The notes below the pieces were generated by a model, which was given only the letters and a program-made list of their open reading frames with translations, was not told the origin of the DNA and made no database searches. The position numbers were made by a program, and so were the translations under genes. A stretch of 64,000 bases of DNA from Nocardia transvalensis NBRC 15921. Its GTDB lineage: Bacteria > Actinomycetota > Actinomycetes > Mycobacteriales > Mycobacteriaceae. The stretch is taken from the NCBI RefSeq assembly GCF_000308875.1, contig NZ_BAGL01000128.1, positions 1-64,000 on the forward strand, given 5' to 3'. Positions 1-8,740 of the stretch are shown piece by piece (position 1 is the stretch's first letter; the number at the start of each line of letters is the position of its first letter).

Positions 1-928
1 GCGCGAGCTGGCCGCCGATGTTCGCACCGATCATTCGAACACGTCCGGTGGCGGTGAATCCTTCAGTAAGGAAGACACCCCCGGTGGTGATCGCGTTGTC
101 GAGGCTGAGGGCGTCGCCGCCGGGGTTGGCGAGGGTGGCACCGTCGAGTGAGATCTCGACGCCGAAATTCGCACCTAGGGCACTGATTTGGCCGGCAGCG
201 GTGAATCCCTCTCTGGCAACCATGCCGCCGGTGATCGTCGCTCCGTCGAGGAACAGGGCGGTGCCGTCAGGATTGTTGAGGGTGGCACCGTTCAGTGAGA
301 GCTGGCCGCCGATGTTCGCCCCGACGCCGCGGATCTGTCCGGTAGCGGTGAATCCGTCTCTGGCGAACACGTCGCCGGTGATAGTCGCCCGGTCGAGGAA
401 CAGGCAGATGCCGTTAGGGTTGGTCAAGTGGGCACCGTTTAGGACAAGTGGGCCGTTGATATTCACGCCGGGGCCGATCACCTCTCCGGCGGTGAAGCCG
501 TCGACGGCGAACAGCCCGCCGGTGATGGTGGCCCTCCCTAACGCGAGTGATTCGACGCGGGAACCACTGAGGTTGAGTCCTCTCAACGTCGAACCCGACA
601 GGACGATGCGGTGGTCGACGTAGCATGCCGTGAGGTGTAGGGGATACTGAAACTCTAGGTTCTCCAGATCGACCGGACCCGTGATCCGGGCACCGTTGAT
701 CCGGATCCCGTGGGGATCGACAACAAGGTTGCGGTTGACCAAGACTGCGCGTAACGCGGCAGCCGGTATCTGCCGCTCGGTCCCCCATCCGCCGCCACCG
801 GCCGGATTCCGAGCGGCGAAGTCGACAGCAGGCCCTTTGGCGAGATCGAGTGTTTTCCCCTGCTCGGCTGCCACGCTGAGTCGTGCGACCCACGACGTAA
901 TGTCGTAGCCCTCATCCGAAATCGTCAC
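1..928 (-). CDS. 49-residue-repeat (pentapeptide-like) protein, 3' end outside window
   Basis: The last 309 codons of the visible reading frame are intact on the minus strand and continue past base 1. After a globular N-terminus (about 110 residues, with the family-typical WGTERQIPAAALRA and INGARITGPVDL segments) the protein becomes a repeat: units of exactly 49 residues built on GFTAxGxI-xxxGANxGxxxSL-xGATLxNPxGxAL-xLDxAxITGG. The repeat is visible in DNA as 147-base direct repeats. Such proteins form a right-handed beta-solenoid; many actinomycete relatives carry the label membrane-associated oxidoreductase without biochemical support, so no reaction is claimed. Start chosen at GTG 928, the only in-frame start near the conserved N-terminus; its ribosome binding site is weak. 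Total repeat number cannot be seen. Confidence 0.75.
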   Translation of the reverse strand, partial: MTISDEGYDITSWVARLSVAAEQGKTLDLAKGPAVDFAARNPAGGGGWGTERQIPAAALRAVLVNRNLVVDPHGIRINGARITGPVDLENLEFQYPLHLTACYVDHRIVLSGSTLRGLNLSGSRVESLALGRATITGGLFAVDGFTAGEVIGPGVNINGPLVLNGAHLTNPNGICLFLDRATITGDVFARDGFTATGQIRGVGANIGGQLSLNGATLNNPDGTALFLDGATITGGMVAREGFTAAGQISALGANFGVEISLDGATLANPGGDALSLDNAITTGGVFLTEGFTATGRVRMIGANIGGQLA

Positions 929-1758
929 ATCGACGATCGTGCCGTACGAACCAGATCGGCGTCACGATGTTCGCGACTGGAGGCGCGACAAGCGCTGAGT
1001 GGCACCGGCAGCATCAAAGGGGGCGCATCCTACGACTCCGCAGACGCTTATCGAGTCAACGAAGCAACAGATCTAATCGGGCAACGCGCCTGTCTCGGGC
1101 GGACGCGCAGCGGTTCAGACTCGAACGCTCCAAGGTCGGCAATCTTGGTCGGTACTCCGGTAATTGCTGTCTCGGTCCCGTAACCTGGCTGGCGCTCCCC
1201 CCTTCCGGGAGCGGCTGGCCGAATGGCTGGCTGCGAGAAGAAATTTCATCGGAGCTGTCTCCGCGACAGCCGATCCTGGAAGGTGGTGGCCGTTGCCGAA
1301 GAACAAGCGGCATCGTAGGACGAAACGGGCGAAGACCTTGGCGGTGTTGTTTACCGCCAAGGTCTCCGTGTGTGTCCCGGGCCCGCTGCTGGTGTTCCCC
1401 GTGGTGTGGTGGTTCCTCCAGCGCTAGCCCCAAGGAGGCCGGTCATCGGTTGCTGCCGTTGGCCGGCCCTTCCTCACTCGGCGAGGGATGCCGAGCGAAG
1501 TCGTTCGATGTGCAGTTGTGGGCCGGTAGGGAGTCGAGGCCGAAGGTCAATCGCTCCTCCTGGCATTGACTCAGCTGGCCGTTGACCCTGTGCTCCAGGC
1601 GACCTGCCGGATACGGTCCAGTCATCACCTGGGGCATTGTCAAGTTGTGTCAGTTGCGTAATATGCGTAAGACGCGTGCGCGGCAACAATACCCCCGTTA
1701 CGGGGGGTAGGTGTTGCAAACTAGTGCTTCACCGCGGGCGGGGATCGAGTGTGACAGG
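929..1758. other. 830-bp stretch without a supported gene
   Basis: Open frames on both strands here lack family resemblance and good ribosome binding sites. The only structure seen is the strong hairpin at 1333-1365. Confidence 0.5.
1333..1365. terminator. perfect 13-bp-arm hairpin, terminator-like
   Basis: AGACCTTGGCGGT (1333-1345), loop GTTGTTT, then the exact complement ACCGCCAAGGTCT (1353-1365). There is no T tract and no convincing gene immediately upstream, so it could also be an operator. Structure certain, role inferred. Confidence 0.45.
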
Positions 1759-2721
1759 TCAGTGGGGTTTGTTGCGCAGGTAGGCGATTTTCGGTTTGCC
1801 GGGGCCGGGGCTGCGTTTGCAGACGTCGAACAGGCCGCAGGCGAGGACGAACTTGCCGAACTTCGCGTGCCCGTAATGTTTGGTGTCGAATCCGGGGATG
1901 CGGGTGGTGGCTTTCGCGGCGACCGTGGACTGGTTGGCCCAGCCGTCGGCGTCGGCGGCCGCGGCGACGATCTTCCGGATCCGGTTGCACAGTTCGGTGT
2001 CCAGGCCGAGGGGGTTCTTCTTCGTCGCCTTCGGCTGCTGGACGGGTGGTGGGCTGGGCTGGCTTTTGGCTGGTGCGGGTGATGCTGGTGCAGCGCGGGC
2101 CGATGGGGTGTCGAGGTTGTCGAGGTAGGTGAAGCGGGTGCAGGCTGCGGTGAACGGTTTCGCGGCGGTGGTTTGCCCGAATCCGTGGACGTGGCAGCCG
2201 GATTCGCGCAGCCGCAGCGCCAGGCCGGTGAAGTCGGAGTCGCTGGACACGAGTACGAAGGTGCGAATCATGTTGACGTGCAGGAGATCTAGTGCGTCGA
2301 TGGCCAGGGCGATGTCGGCGGCATTCTTGCCGGTGACGTAGCTCGGCGTGTGGATCGGGCGAATGGCGTAGGCGAGCATCGGGTTTCGCCACGGTCCCAG
2401 GCTTGGGCGGCTCCAGTCGCCGTAGGCCCGCCGGAACCGCACCTCTCCCAATTCCGAGGCGGCGGTCAGGACGGGGCCGATGCGGTGGGCGGGGACGTTC
2501 TCCGCGTCGATCAGCACCGCCACCGTATGGTGCCGTTGCGGTGCGTGCCCGTCGCCGCCGGGCACGGTCGCGGAGCCGTGGGAGTGGTGGCCGGCGCTGT
2601 AGCCGGGTAGCCACCGCCGCCACCATGAGATGTGTTTGTCGTTCGTGACGCCTGTCGGGCTCGATGCTGGGTCGAGGGTGGTGTGGGGATCGCCGGTGGT
2701 GCGTGGGTGCTGTGCTGGCAT
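1759..2721 (-). CDS. NYN-domain ribonuclease-like protein with C-terminal LOTUS/OST-HTH domain
   Basis: 320 residues. Residues ~65-205 are a NYN (PIN-like, LabA/DUF88) domain: IDAENVP at 71-77, the KNAADIALAID motif at 132-142 and SSDSDF at 159-164 supply the acidic metal-binding residues expected of an RNA-cleaving PIN fold. A proline/lysine-rich linker (~206-237) leads to a ~80-residue LOTUS (OST-HTH) domain (LGLDTELCNRI to the end), which in other proteins binds RNA or nucleic-acid G-quadruplexes. This NYN-LOTUS order is known for bacterial DUF88 proteins; the target RNA is unknown. Stands alone, convergent with nothing close. Confidence 0.85.
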   Translation of the reverse strand: MPAQHPRTTGDPHTTLDPASSPTGVTNDKHISWWRRWLPGYSAGHHSHGSATVPGGDGHAPQRHHTVAVLIDAENVPAHRIGPVLTAASELGEVRFRRAYGDWSRPSLGPWRNPMLAYAIRPIHTPSYVTGKNAADIALAIDALDLLHVNMIRTFVLVSSDSDFTGLALRLRESGCHVHGFGQTTAAKPFTAACTRFTYLDNLDTPSARAAPASPAPAKSQPSPPPVQQPKATKKNPLGLDTELCNRIRKIVAAAADADGWANQSTVAAKATTRIPGFDTKHYGHAKFGKFVLACGLFDVCKRSPGPGKPKIAYLRNKPH

Positions 2722-2965
2722 CGGAGGTCTCCATGCTTGGCGGTTGGGTGAGGTGCGTCGGGAGTACCTGGCGGCGCCCGTGGTGGTTGGTCAGTCGGTG
2801 ACTCCCGTCGTCTGAGTTCGGCGTGGCGCTATCGGCGGGCCCGTTGCGCGATCCATTCTTGCCAGGATGCCGCTGGCGCCTGGTGCGTGCGCAGCAATCG
2901 ATCAGGGGTTTCGTCGTCTTCGCAGACCGTCCGCGGCCGACCGGCCGGCATCTACACTCACCTGT

Positions 2966-3565
2966 ATGGACGACGATCTCGGCATCGACGCAGCCGCTCA
3001 GGATGATCCGGCGTGGAGAGAGTGGTCCCGCCCCGAGCGTATTGCCCACCAGGTCGACAGGTTGTTCAGCGAGACACTGCCCGCGGTACCGACCGGTCCC
3101 GGCGGCTGGACGACACCCGCGGGAGACCCGTTGCCGCCGATGCCGGCCGTGGCCCGGTACGACGACGCCATGAAATTGCATTGGCTGGCCGACGTTTTCG
3201 GTGGCTTCTTCCCCGACGAGGACAGCCTGCTCGTCGCCGACAACGCCGATCTCGCGGACCAATTCGTGTGCTACATCGGCCAGTACTTCGTCGAGCGGTG
3301 CGGCGGCCGGTGGATCAACGACCCGAGCCTCGGCGGGATGCTCTACGAGTTCGGTCCGGCGGTCGCATTCGACTACCTTCCGCCGTCGGAGACCGCGGTC
3401 AGCCCCGGCGTGCACCCCGTTCACCTACTGTTCGAAGCGGCCGCGGACGGTGACTTCGCGGTGGTGACCGACGCGATGTACTCCGCGAGTGCGAGTTACG
3501 CCGAGGCCCACGGCCTAGCGCACGAGGCTCTGCAGCTTCGAGGGCAGCACGACCTGAACGCCTGA
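2966..3565 (+). CDS. unknown protein, DUF3806/immunity-like C-terminus
   Basis: 199 residues from ATG 2966 (an upstream in-frame extension to 2867 has no family look). Acidic, no membrane segment. The segment about residues 90-165, with GQYFVERCGGRWINDPSLGG followed by a hydrophobic strand and an HPVHLL turn, follows the pattern seen in DUF3806-type and some polymorphic-toxin immunity proteins (a glycine-arginine-tryptophan core). That is a by-eye resemblance only. It ends 12 bases before the next gene, so the two are probably co-transcribed; a toxin-immunity relation to the neighbour is a hypothesis. Confidence 0.6.
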   Translation: MDDDLGIDAAAQDDPAWREWSRPERIAHQVDRLFSETLPAVPTGPGGWTTPAGDPLPPMPAVARYDDAMKLHWLADVFGGFFPDEDSLLVADNADLADQFVCYIGQYFVERCGGRWINDPSLGGMLYEFGPAVAFDYLPPSETAVSPGVHPVHLLFEAAADGDFAVVTDAMYSASASYAEAHGLAHEALQLRGQHDLNA

Positions 3566-3577
3566 CCGGGCGCCGCG

Positions 3578-4414
3578 GTGAACGAGGAGGGGCGTCGGCG
3601 GGAGGCCGACGAGGAGCGAAGACGGCGGCGCGAGGAGACCGAACGGGGGCGCAAGCACAACGAACGCTCGCGTCACTTCCATGAGGGCATGGCCCAGCTG
3701 CGTGGGGAGACCCGGGAGGCCGGCTGGAAGCACGAGCAGACCATCAAGACGCCGCTGTCGGAGCGACGGCACGATACCGCCCTCGACTCGAAGAAGGGCC
3801 GGGAGTTCACGGAATACAATGGGGGAAACAATCTTTCGGGCCCGAGGAAGCTGCTGCAGATCGCGAAGGATCGGAGCCTTCTCGAGCGTGATCCGACGGC
3901 GTCCGGTTCGTGGGTCGCGATCCAGGGGGCCGCTGACGCGCAGATCCGCGAGCAGTTGGAGGCGATGGAGCGCGACTTCGGTGAGCGATTCCGCTTCGTC
4001 GAAGTCACTCGCGAGCAGGCCAGGGCCGCCCGAGAACTCGGGAAACGCCTTGAGCGAGAACGTAACCCGATGGAGTTGTTCAACTCCGAGAATCTGCGTG
4101 CACGGGAGCGGATGCGCGAGCGGGCCGAGAGAGTCAGAGAGAAGGCCCGCACGCAGGCCGCGGCCGAACGCGCCATCCAGGCCGCGAGAGAGGCCAGGGC
4201 GCGGGAGGAGCGGATCAGGGTCCAGCGGGAGGCGCACGAGCGCGTACTGGCGATGCTGCCTCGCGACGTGGCGAAACTTCTCCAGGTGAGTACTCCCGAT
4301 CCGGGGGAACGGCTACCGGGCGCACCGGAACCGCACGACGGGAGCACCCGGGCCGGCCGGGAGGCCCGTGCGCGGGCATTGGAGCGGGGCGGCAGGAGCC
4401 GCGACACCCGGTGA
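3578..4414 (+). CDS. highly charged protein with possible toxin-nuclease-like core
   Basis: 278 residues from GTG 3578. The first ~45 and last ~120 residues are almost pure Arg/Glu and predict long charged helices or coiled coil. The middle (about residues 60-160) reads RRHDTALDSKKGREFTEYNG ... LLQIAKDRSLL ... GSWVAIQGAADAQI ... RFRFVEVTREQARAARELG. This layout (HD-x-A, E-Y-K-like strand, then a long helix and two strands) resembles nuclease domains at the C-termini of actinomycete secreted toxins, but where the family has Tyr-Lys this copy has Tyr-Asn. No secretion signal is seen. Function unproven. Confidence 0.55.
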   Translation: MNEEGRRREADEERRRRREETERGRKHNERSRHFHEGMAQLRGETREAGWKHEQTIKTPLSERRHDTALDSKKGREFTEYNGGNNLSGPRKLLQIAKDRSLLERDPTASGSWVAIQGAADAQIREQLEAMERDFGERFRFVEVTREQARAARELGKRLERERNPMELFNSENLRARERMRERAERVREKARTQAAAERAIQAAREARAREERIRVQREAHERVLAMLPRDVAKLLQVSTPDPGERLPGAPEPHDGSTRAGREARARALERGGRSRDTR

Positions 4415-4547
4415 TGGGTAGATGTCCCAGATTCCTTCGCAGCCTCCAGGTTTCGGGCGCCCTGGGCGTCGGCGTGGGGTATGAAGGTGCACAGTGGGCG
4501 CTGGAGCAGTGCAGGGCGTGTGCCCTGCCGCAGCCGCAGAGGAACTC

Positions 4548-5492
4548 ATGTCACTACACAAATCGCTCGCCCGGTGGGTCCTTCGGGACGAGCTTGTCGA
4601 GGAACGAGCCGCAAGGCTAGCGGCCGAAAGAACCGTTGCAGAATTGCGTGATTTGACGGCAGCCCCCGACCCTGCACCGCGGCCTCAGCCAGCCATGTCG
4701 GCGACGATAGCCGGGAATCTTGGATTGCTCACCTTCGCGGCGACGCTCGTGTTCGGTCTCATCTGGATGTCCTACCGTCGCGCGTACGGCACACTGGGGC
4801 TGACCCCGGACGAAGTCGGTTTGGACTACAGCGGAATATTGTCGCGAGCGTCCACCGGTTTCGGAGTGCTGGGGTTGTCTGTAGTAATCGGTTGGGGAAT
4901 CTGGCATCTTTTCGGACGACTGGCCGACAGTGACGAAATTTCGGTCGACGGGACCAGGAAGATCCTCGGTCTAGCCATGTGCGGTTCCCTTCTGATCGTG
5001 GTCTACTTCCTGTTGTCGGGACAGGGATTACCAATCCGATATGTTGGATACCTCTTCGCGCTTACGGTAATCGAACTGGCGTGCTTCTTCGTGCTGGTAA
5101 CGGGCGTAGGATCCCGTGCATGGTTTCAAAAGGTCGACCGAAGTATCAGTCGAGTCGCTGCTTGGTGGCAGGTTCCGGTGGCTATCGTAATGCTTCTGTT
5201 GCTACTTAACATGCCGAATATGGCCGGAGCGACAATGTCGAAATCCATAGAATCCGGAGGGTTCATACCCTCGCGACTCTTCCCTGCGTTGGTTGATGCG
5301 AAAGTCGTTTCCGTGGACGTGCATTGGCTGGCAGATTCGAAGCCGGACTTTATCGACCAGTCCATGTTTCCGCATGGATTTTACTACCTGGGTCAGCGTG
5401 GCGATCTTGTCGTTCTATATCATGATCAAAGCCATAGGGTCCTGCGAGTATCGAGCCAGAATATCGTCATGGAATCGTATGGGTTCAAATAG
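4548..5492 (+). CDS. multi-pass membrane protein of unknown function
   Basis: 314 residues from ATG 4548, which has GAGGAA seven bases upstream; an in-frame GTG at 4494 is less likely. A charged cytosolic N-terminus with a short coiled coil (~20-45) is followed by about five hydrophobic segments (around 70-90, 110-130, 150-170, 175-200, 215-235) and a ~90-residue C-terminal domain. The LTPDEVGLDY stretch after the first segment is typical of an unnamed actinomycete family. The 3' half uses more A/T-ending codons than its neighbours, suggesting recent acquisition. Confidence 0.7.
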   Translation: MSLHKSLARWVLRDELVEERAARLAAERTVAELRDLTAAPDPAPRPQPAMSATIAGNLGLLTFAATLVFGLIWMSYRRAYGTLGLTPDEVGLDYSGILSRASTGFGVLGLSVVIGWGIWHLFGRLADSDEISVDGTRKILGLAMCGSLLIVVYFLLSGQGLPIRYVGYLFALTVIELACFFVLVTGVGSRAWFQKVDRSISRVAAWWQVPVAIVMLLLLLNMPNMAGATMSKSIESGGFIPSRLFPALVDAKVVSVDVHWLADSKPDFIDQSMFPHGFYYLGQRGDLVVLYHDQSHRVLRVSSQNIVMESYGFK

Positions 5493-5569
5493 GTTCGCCT
5501 AGGTTATTCTGAGCCTCGAGATAAGGGAACCACCTGCTGGTGAGGAAGACGGCGACCCGCCCGAGGCCT

Positions 5570-5707
5570 TCACCGCGACCAGTTCTCGAGCCACAGGCTG
5601 TAGCAACGCAGGAAGTCACTGACGCGACGCTGCGTGACCCACTCCTCCGGGTCGTCGGGATCGAGGCCGGCGGCGAGCAGTGCTTCGCGGTCAATCGAGT
5701 CGGTCAT
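5570..5707 (-). CDS. 45-residue unknown protein downstream of the SOS operon
   Basis: Starts at ATG 5707 (MTDSIDREALLAAG). Small, acidic, with an LDPDDPEEWVTQRRV segment that looks like real coding sequence. It lies 130 bases after the 113-residue gene on the same strand and may be the third gene of the SOS-boxed operon. No recognisable family and no clear ribosome binding site. Confidence 0.4.
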   Translation of the reverse strand: MTDSIDREALLAAGLDPDDPEEWVTQRRVSDFLRCYSLWLENWSR

Positions 5708-5837
5708 GTCGGGTTGGACGCCGGCGATGCGCCCACGGTGCCGTGCGGCGGGGCACCTGTCCGGGATTGACCGGTCGAGAGACCCGCGAGCGGCAGACGG
5801 TGACGGTGTGCTCGCGAACCAGTTCGGGTCGCGCCCT

Positions 5838-6179
5838 CTATCGCAGGCGTTGCGCTTCCTCAGCGGTGGGCAACCGGATAGCATCGCCGGGCACCCACTG
5901 TTTCAGAGTAGCCTCTTCGCGCTGGTTGCGGGCTTGTAGGGTGATCGCGACTTCCCCGAACCAGATGGCTCCGGTGGTGTAGAGCAACATCCAGGAGTAC
6001 AGCAATGCGGGATGCCACTGGCCGCCAGCGAGCTGGGTGTCGAAGGCGCGGGCCCGAAGTCCGATCGACTGGCCCTTGGCCGCTTTGAGCGGAAGTACGA
6101 ACACTCGGGAAGGGTCCACCAAGACGGCTTTCGGGTGTTTGAGCCTCCGCACTGCCGGCCGCTCCGGGGGCCCGTTCAT
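5838..6179 (-). CDS. 113-residue unknown protein coupled to the ImuA'-like gene
   Basis: ATG 6179 overlaps the stop of the preceding gene as ATGA, so translation is coupled. Residues ~55-80 (LLYSWMLLYTTGAIWFGEVAI) are hydrophobic but short, perhaps a membrane-touching helix or buried core; the C-terminus is polar. I do not recognise the family. In normal actinobacterial imuA'-imuB cassettes the coupled downstream gene encodes the Y-family polymerase-like ImuB (over 500 residues); this small protein takes that place here. Confidence 0.65.
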   Translation of the reverse strand: MNGPPERPAVRRLKHPKAVLVDPSRVFVLPLKAAKGQSIGLRARAFDTQLAGGQWHPALLYSWMLLYTTGAIWFGEVAITLQARNQREEATLKQWVPGDAIRLPTAEEAQRLR

Positions 6180-7024
6180 CCTGCCCTACTCCATCGCGCG
6201 GCCGCAGCCGATTCCGCGGCTGGGGCCCATGCTGTCCTGCCGTTGCCGTTGGCCGTGAGGCGCAGTTCACCGCGGCGGGGGCGGGTGTTGCGGCCGGAGA
6301 CCTCCAGGGTGAGGTGCAGCTCGCGCAGGCGCCCGTATCCGGGGCCGAGGCCGTGGATTGCGGTTGGGCGCGCGGTGAGGGTCAGGTCGGGCCGGATGCC
6401 GCGCACGCGGTCGGTGATCACGAGGATTCCCTGCTGGTTGCGAATTTTCGCGGTCAGGGTCTGGGCGCGTTTCGGTGGGACGGCGGCCGGGGTGTCGCAG
6501 ACGATCAGCGGGACGCCGTCGGCGAGGACGGACACGGTTTCGAGGGGGTCGCCGCCGCTGGCGTCGATGACGGCCAGGCGGTCGAGGCGGCCGCCCATCT
6601 CGGTGACCGCGAGCAGTCCGATGCGCTGCCGCCGGCCGCCGACGATGGCGGCCCACGCTCCGCTGCCGGTGGCGGCGGCGAGCAGCCCGGTCAGTATCCC
6701 GGTGCTGCCCCGGCAGCCCACCACGCTCCCGTAGGCCAGTCCGCCACCGGGTAGCAATGCCCCGATCCCGCCCGGCACCACGATCCCGTCGACAAGCGGA
6801 CCGTCGGCCTCGCCCACGTCGGCCTGCTGCTCGCTGGGCGGCGCGCTCCGGTCGGCGCCGTCCCATGGGTTCCGCTTCCGTCCGGTGGGCGGCTCGGCGG
6901 GCATGGCGGTGGCCGCGCCGACCTTGCCGCCGACCGTGGCGATGGAGTCGCGCAAGGCGGCTAGGCGGTCATGTTTCGAGAGCGCCGCCAACTCCGCGGG
7001 ATCGAGTCGTCGGGACTTGCTCAC
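6176..7024 (-). CDS. ImuA'-like RecA-fold protein, SOS-regulated
   Basis: 282 residues. After a polar N-terminal ~75 residues, a RecA-like core without a P-loop runs from about 80 to 260. The arrangement - glycine-rich strand, GAWAAIVGG, GGRLDRLAVID, VPLIVCDTP, then RPTAIHGLGPGYGRLRELHL and a late PRRGELRL strand - matches mycobacterial ImuA' (Rv3395c type), which helps recruit the DnaE2/ImuB mutasome during DNA-damage repair. A perfect LexA box lies 14 bases before the start codon, which strongly supports damage induction. No imuB or dnaE2 follows; the coupled gene is unknown. Confidence 0.7.
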   Translation of the reverse strand: MSKSRRLDPAELAALSKHDRLAALRDSIATVGGKVGAATAMPAEPPTGRKRNPWDGADRSAPPSEQQADVGEADGPLVDGIVVPGGIGALLPGGGLAYGSVVGCRGSTGILTGLLAAATGSGAWAAIVGGRRQRIGLLAVTEMGGRLDRLAVIDASGGDPLETVSVLADGVPLIVCDTPAAVPPKRAQTLTAKIRNQQGILVITDRVRGIRPDLTLTARPTAIHGLGPGYGRLRELHLTLEVSGRNTRPRRGELRLTANGNGRTAWAPAAESAAAARWSRAG

Positions 7025-7037
7025 AGACGAGAGTGTA

Positions 7038-7053
7038 TCGAACGTCAGTTCGA
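7038..7053. promoter_or_regulatory. LexA (SOS) box
   Basis: TCGAAC-GTCA-GTTCGA, a perfect match to the actinobacterial SOS consensus TCGAACN4GTTCGA, 14 bases upstream of the ImuA'-like ATG. Confidence 0.92.
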
Positions 7054-7260
7054 TTGATGATGTGTCCAGTGGGTTTAACGTGCAACTTTGTCCCGAACGA
7101 CCATCCTGGTGATGCCGTCAGGGACACCGGAGCCACCGACTTGCAAGGGCTCCCTGTCGTCGTTCCGCCGCCCTGTTGTGTGCCCGGACCGAGCAGCCTG
7201 GCTACATCGGTGATCTGTGACGTCGTATGTCGGTTGATCTTGACGGTGGTTGTGCTGGCG

Positions 7261-7378
7261 GGATGTTCGTCTCGGTGATTCTGACGCGGTTCTCGCCGAT
7301 CCGGACATGATCACGTGTCTGACCGACATCGGCGACTCCATCCGCGAGCTGGATTGGGCGCTGGCCGGACTTCGATAG
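7261..7378 (+). other. short coding-like fragment, possible gene remnant
   Basis: The frame ending at TAG 7378 reads SDAVLADPDMITCLTDIGDS followed by IRELDWALAGLR, with strong codon bias, but has no ATG or GTG before a stop just upstream (only an ATG inside). The ALADPD-then-helix look recalls C-termini of small antitoxin-type proteins; too short to assign. Confidence 0.3.
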
Positions 7379-7412
7379 CGGCAGGTCGGCGTCAGACACT
7401 GCTGTCCCTGCG

Positions 7413-8366
7413 TCAGTGACGTGGTGCAGCCGGTATCCGGTCGGGGGTGTAGGTCGTCATGATAGGCAGGTGGTCGCTGGCCGAAAGGGCGAGGTCGGTG
7501 CGGATGACCTGGAAGTCGGTGACGGCCGGCGCGAAAGCGGGGGTGACGCGCAGGGTGTCGAAACGCCTGTCCGGGTAGGGGTCTGAGGGCCAGTGGCCTG
7601 CCGTCTGCTGCCAGGGCGTCCCGGTGAGGACGGCGGCATCGGCTAGTCCTGCTGCCAGGACGTCGCCGGTGCGGCGGTCGGCCCGCCACGGCCGTTTTTC
7701 ACCGGGTAGGTAAGTGTTGGGCGACTCGCCGCGGTCGCACTGGTACACGAATTCCGGGGACCACTCGGTCGCGTGGGCGAACGGGTCGCTGTCGTAGCGG
7801 ATGTAGCGGGTCTTCTCGTCCTGGGGGTACGGGGTCGGGTCGCCGTGTTCGACGCGCAGCAGGACATGGTCGGCGAGCACGCAGTTGGCGTCCATGCCGA
7901 GCAGGCCGCCCACGGCGGGCGGGCGGGTCATCGTGGCGACGACCTTCTCGGCTTCGTCGACGCGCTGGCCGCGGCCGAACGGGGTCAAATGGGCGGTGGC
8001 GTGCGCGACCGGGGTACCGCCGATATCGAGAACCAGGGTGCCCATGGCATGGTGCAGGGTCGCCGACCACGGCTGCCAGTTCAGGGGGGTGAGGCCGGGC
8101 CGCCATAGGACCGCGACGTGGTAGCCCATGTTGCCGACCGCGACGGTGATCTGCCCGCCGGTCGTCTCGCAGCACAGGCCGGTCGCGGCCGCCAGCTCGC
8201 GCACCAGCTGCGCGGCGCGCGGGCGCGGATTGTCGCCCGGGGCGTGGATCTCCTGCACGGCAAGCACATCCGGGTCTGCGGCACGGATGACCTCGTGGAC
8301 CGATTCCCGGCGCGGTGAAGCCGCCCCGTAGTTGTAGAGGTTGTAGCTCATCATCCGCACCCGCAC
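7413..8366 (-). CDS. endonuclease/exonuclease/phosphatase family protein
   Basis: 317 residues from GTG 8366, chosen because GAGGGG sits six bases upstream; an in-frame upstream ATG at 8537 lacks this. The EEP fold motifs are in order: MMSYNLYNYG near the N-terminus (metal-binding Asn), ADPDVLAVQEI (catalytic Glu), HATAHLTPFGRG, LGMDANCVLADH (Asp/Asn) and the final SDHLPIM (catalytic Asp-His). Family members hydrolyse phosphodiesters or phosphate esters in DNA, RNA, lipids or inositols; substrate cannot be told from sequence. No signal peptide, so probably cytosolic. Confidence 0.85.
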   Translation of the reverse strand: MRVRMMSYNLYNYGAASPRRESVHEVIRAADPDVLAVQEIHAPGDNPRPRAAQLVRELAAATGLCCETTGGQITVAVGNMGYHVAVLWRPGLTPLNWQPWSATLHHAMGTLVLDIGGTPVAHATAHLTPFGRGQRVDEAEKVVATMTRPPAVGGLLGMDANCVLADHVLLRVEHGDPTPYPQDEKTRYIRYDSDPFAHATEWSPEFVYQCDRGESPNTYLPGEKRPWRADRRTGDVLAAGLADAAVLTGTPWQQTAGHWPSDPYPDRRFDTLRVTPAFAPAVTDFQVIRTDLALSASDHLPIMTTYTPDRIPAAPRH

Positions 8367-8740
8367 GGGTTGTCCCCTCGTCACCTCCGGCAAGGTATCA
8401 CTCCCGGCCACACCGACGGCTTGCGCTCTGTCAGCTGGCCGGTAGCCGCCGCTGACAGCCCGATCGCGCCGCAGGGATTCGGCCAGCTGACAGCCCTTTG
8501 GACCGATCTCCTCGGACGGTGACGCAATGCGCGCCAACGTAATTCACCGGTCCGGGCTCGCCGACTGGTAGGGCGGTCCGGCCTCGGGTAAGCAGCCCAT
8601 GACCCCGGTGTGCCCCCTTACCGGGTGAGGTGTCGCTGCGCATTGCTCCCGCCCCGGTGCACTCGGATCTCGTTCCGTGGCGCTAGTGCCAGCGGCCCGA
8701 TGCGAGGTTCCGGAACCCACCGACTATCCATGAACGGCTT
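8367..8740. other. intergenic stretch with inverted repeats, no gene
   Basis: Contains the inverted repeat at 8428-8493 upstream of the EEP gene. Otherwise no supported coding sequence. Confidence 0.5.
8428..8493. repeat. 14-bp perfect inverted repeat plus a third half-site
   Basis: CTGTCAGCTGGCCG (8428-8441) and its exact complement CGGCCAGCTGACAG (8480-8493) flank 38 bases that contain another GCTGACAG (8451-8458). Lies 60-130 bases upstream of the EEP gene start, so it could be an operator or a transcript hairpin. Confidence 0.5.
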
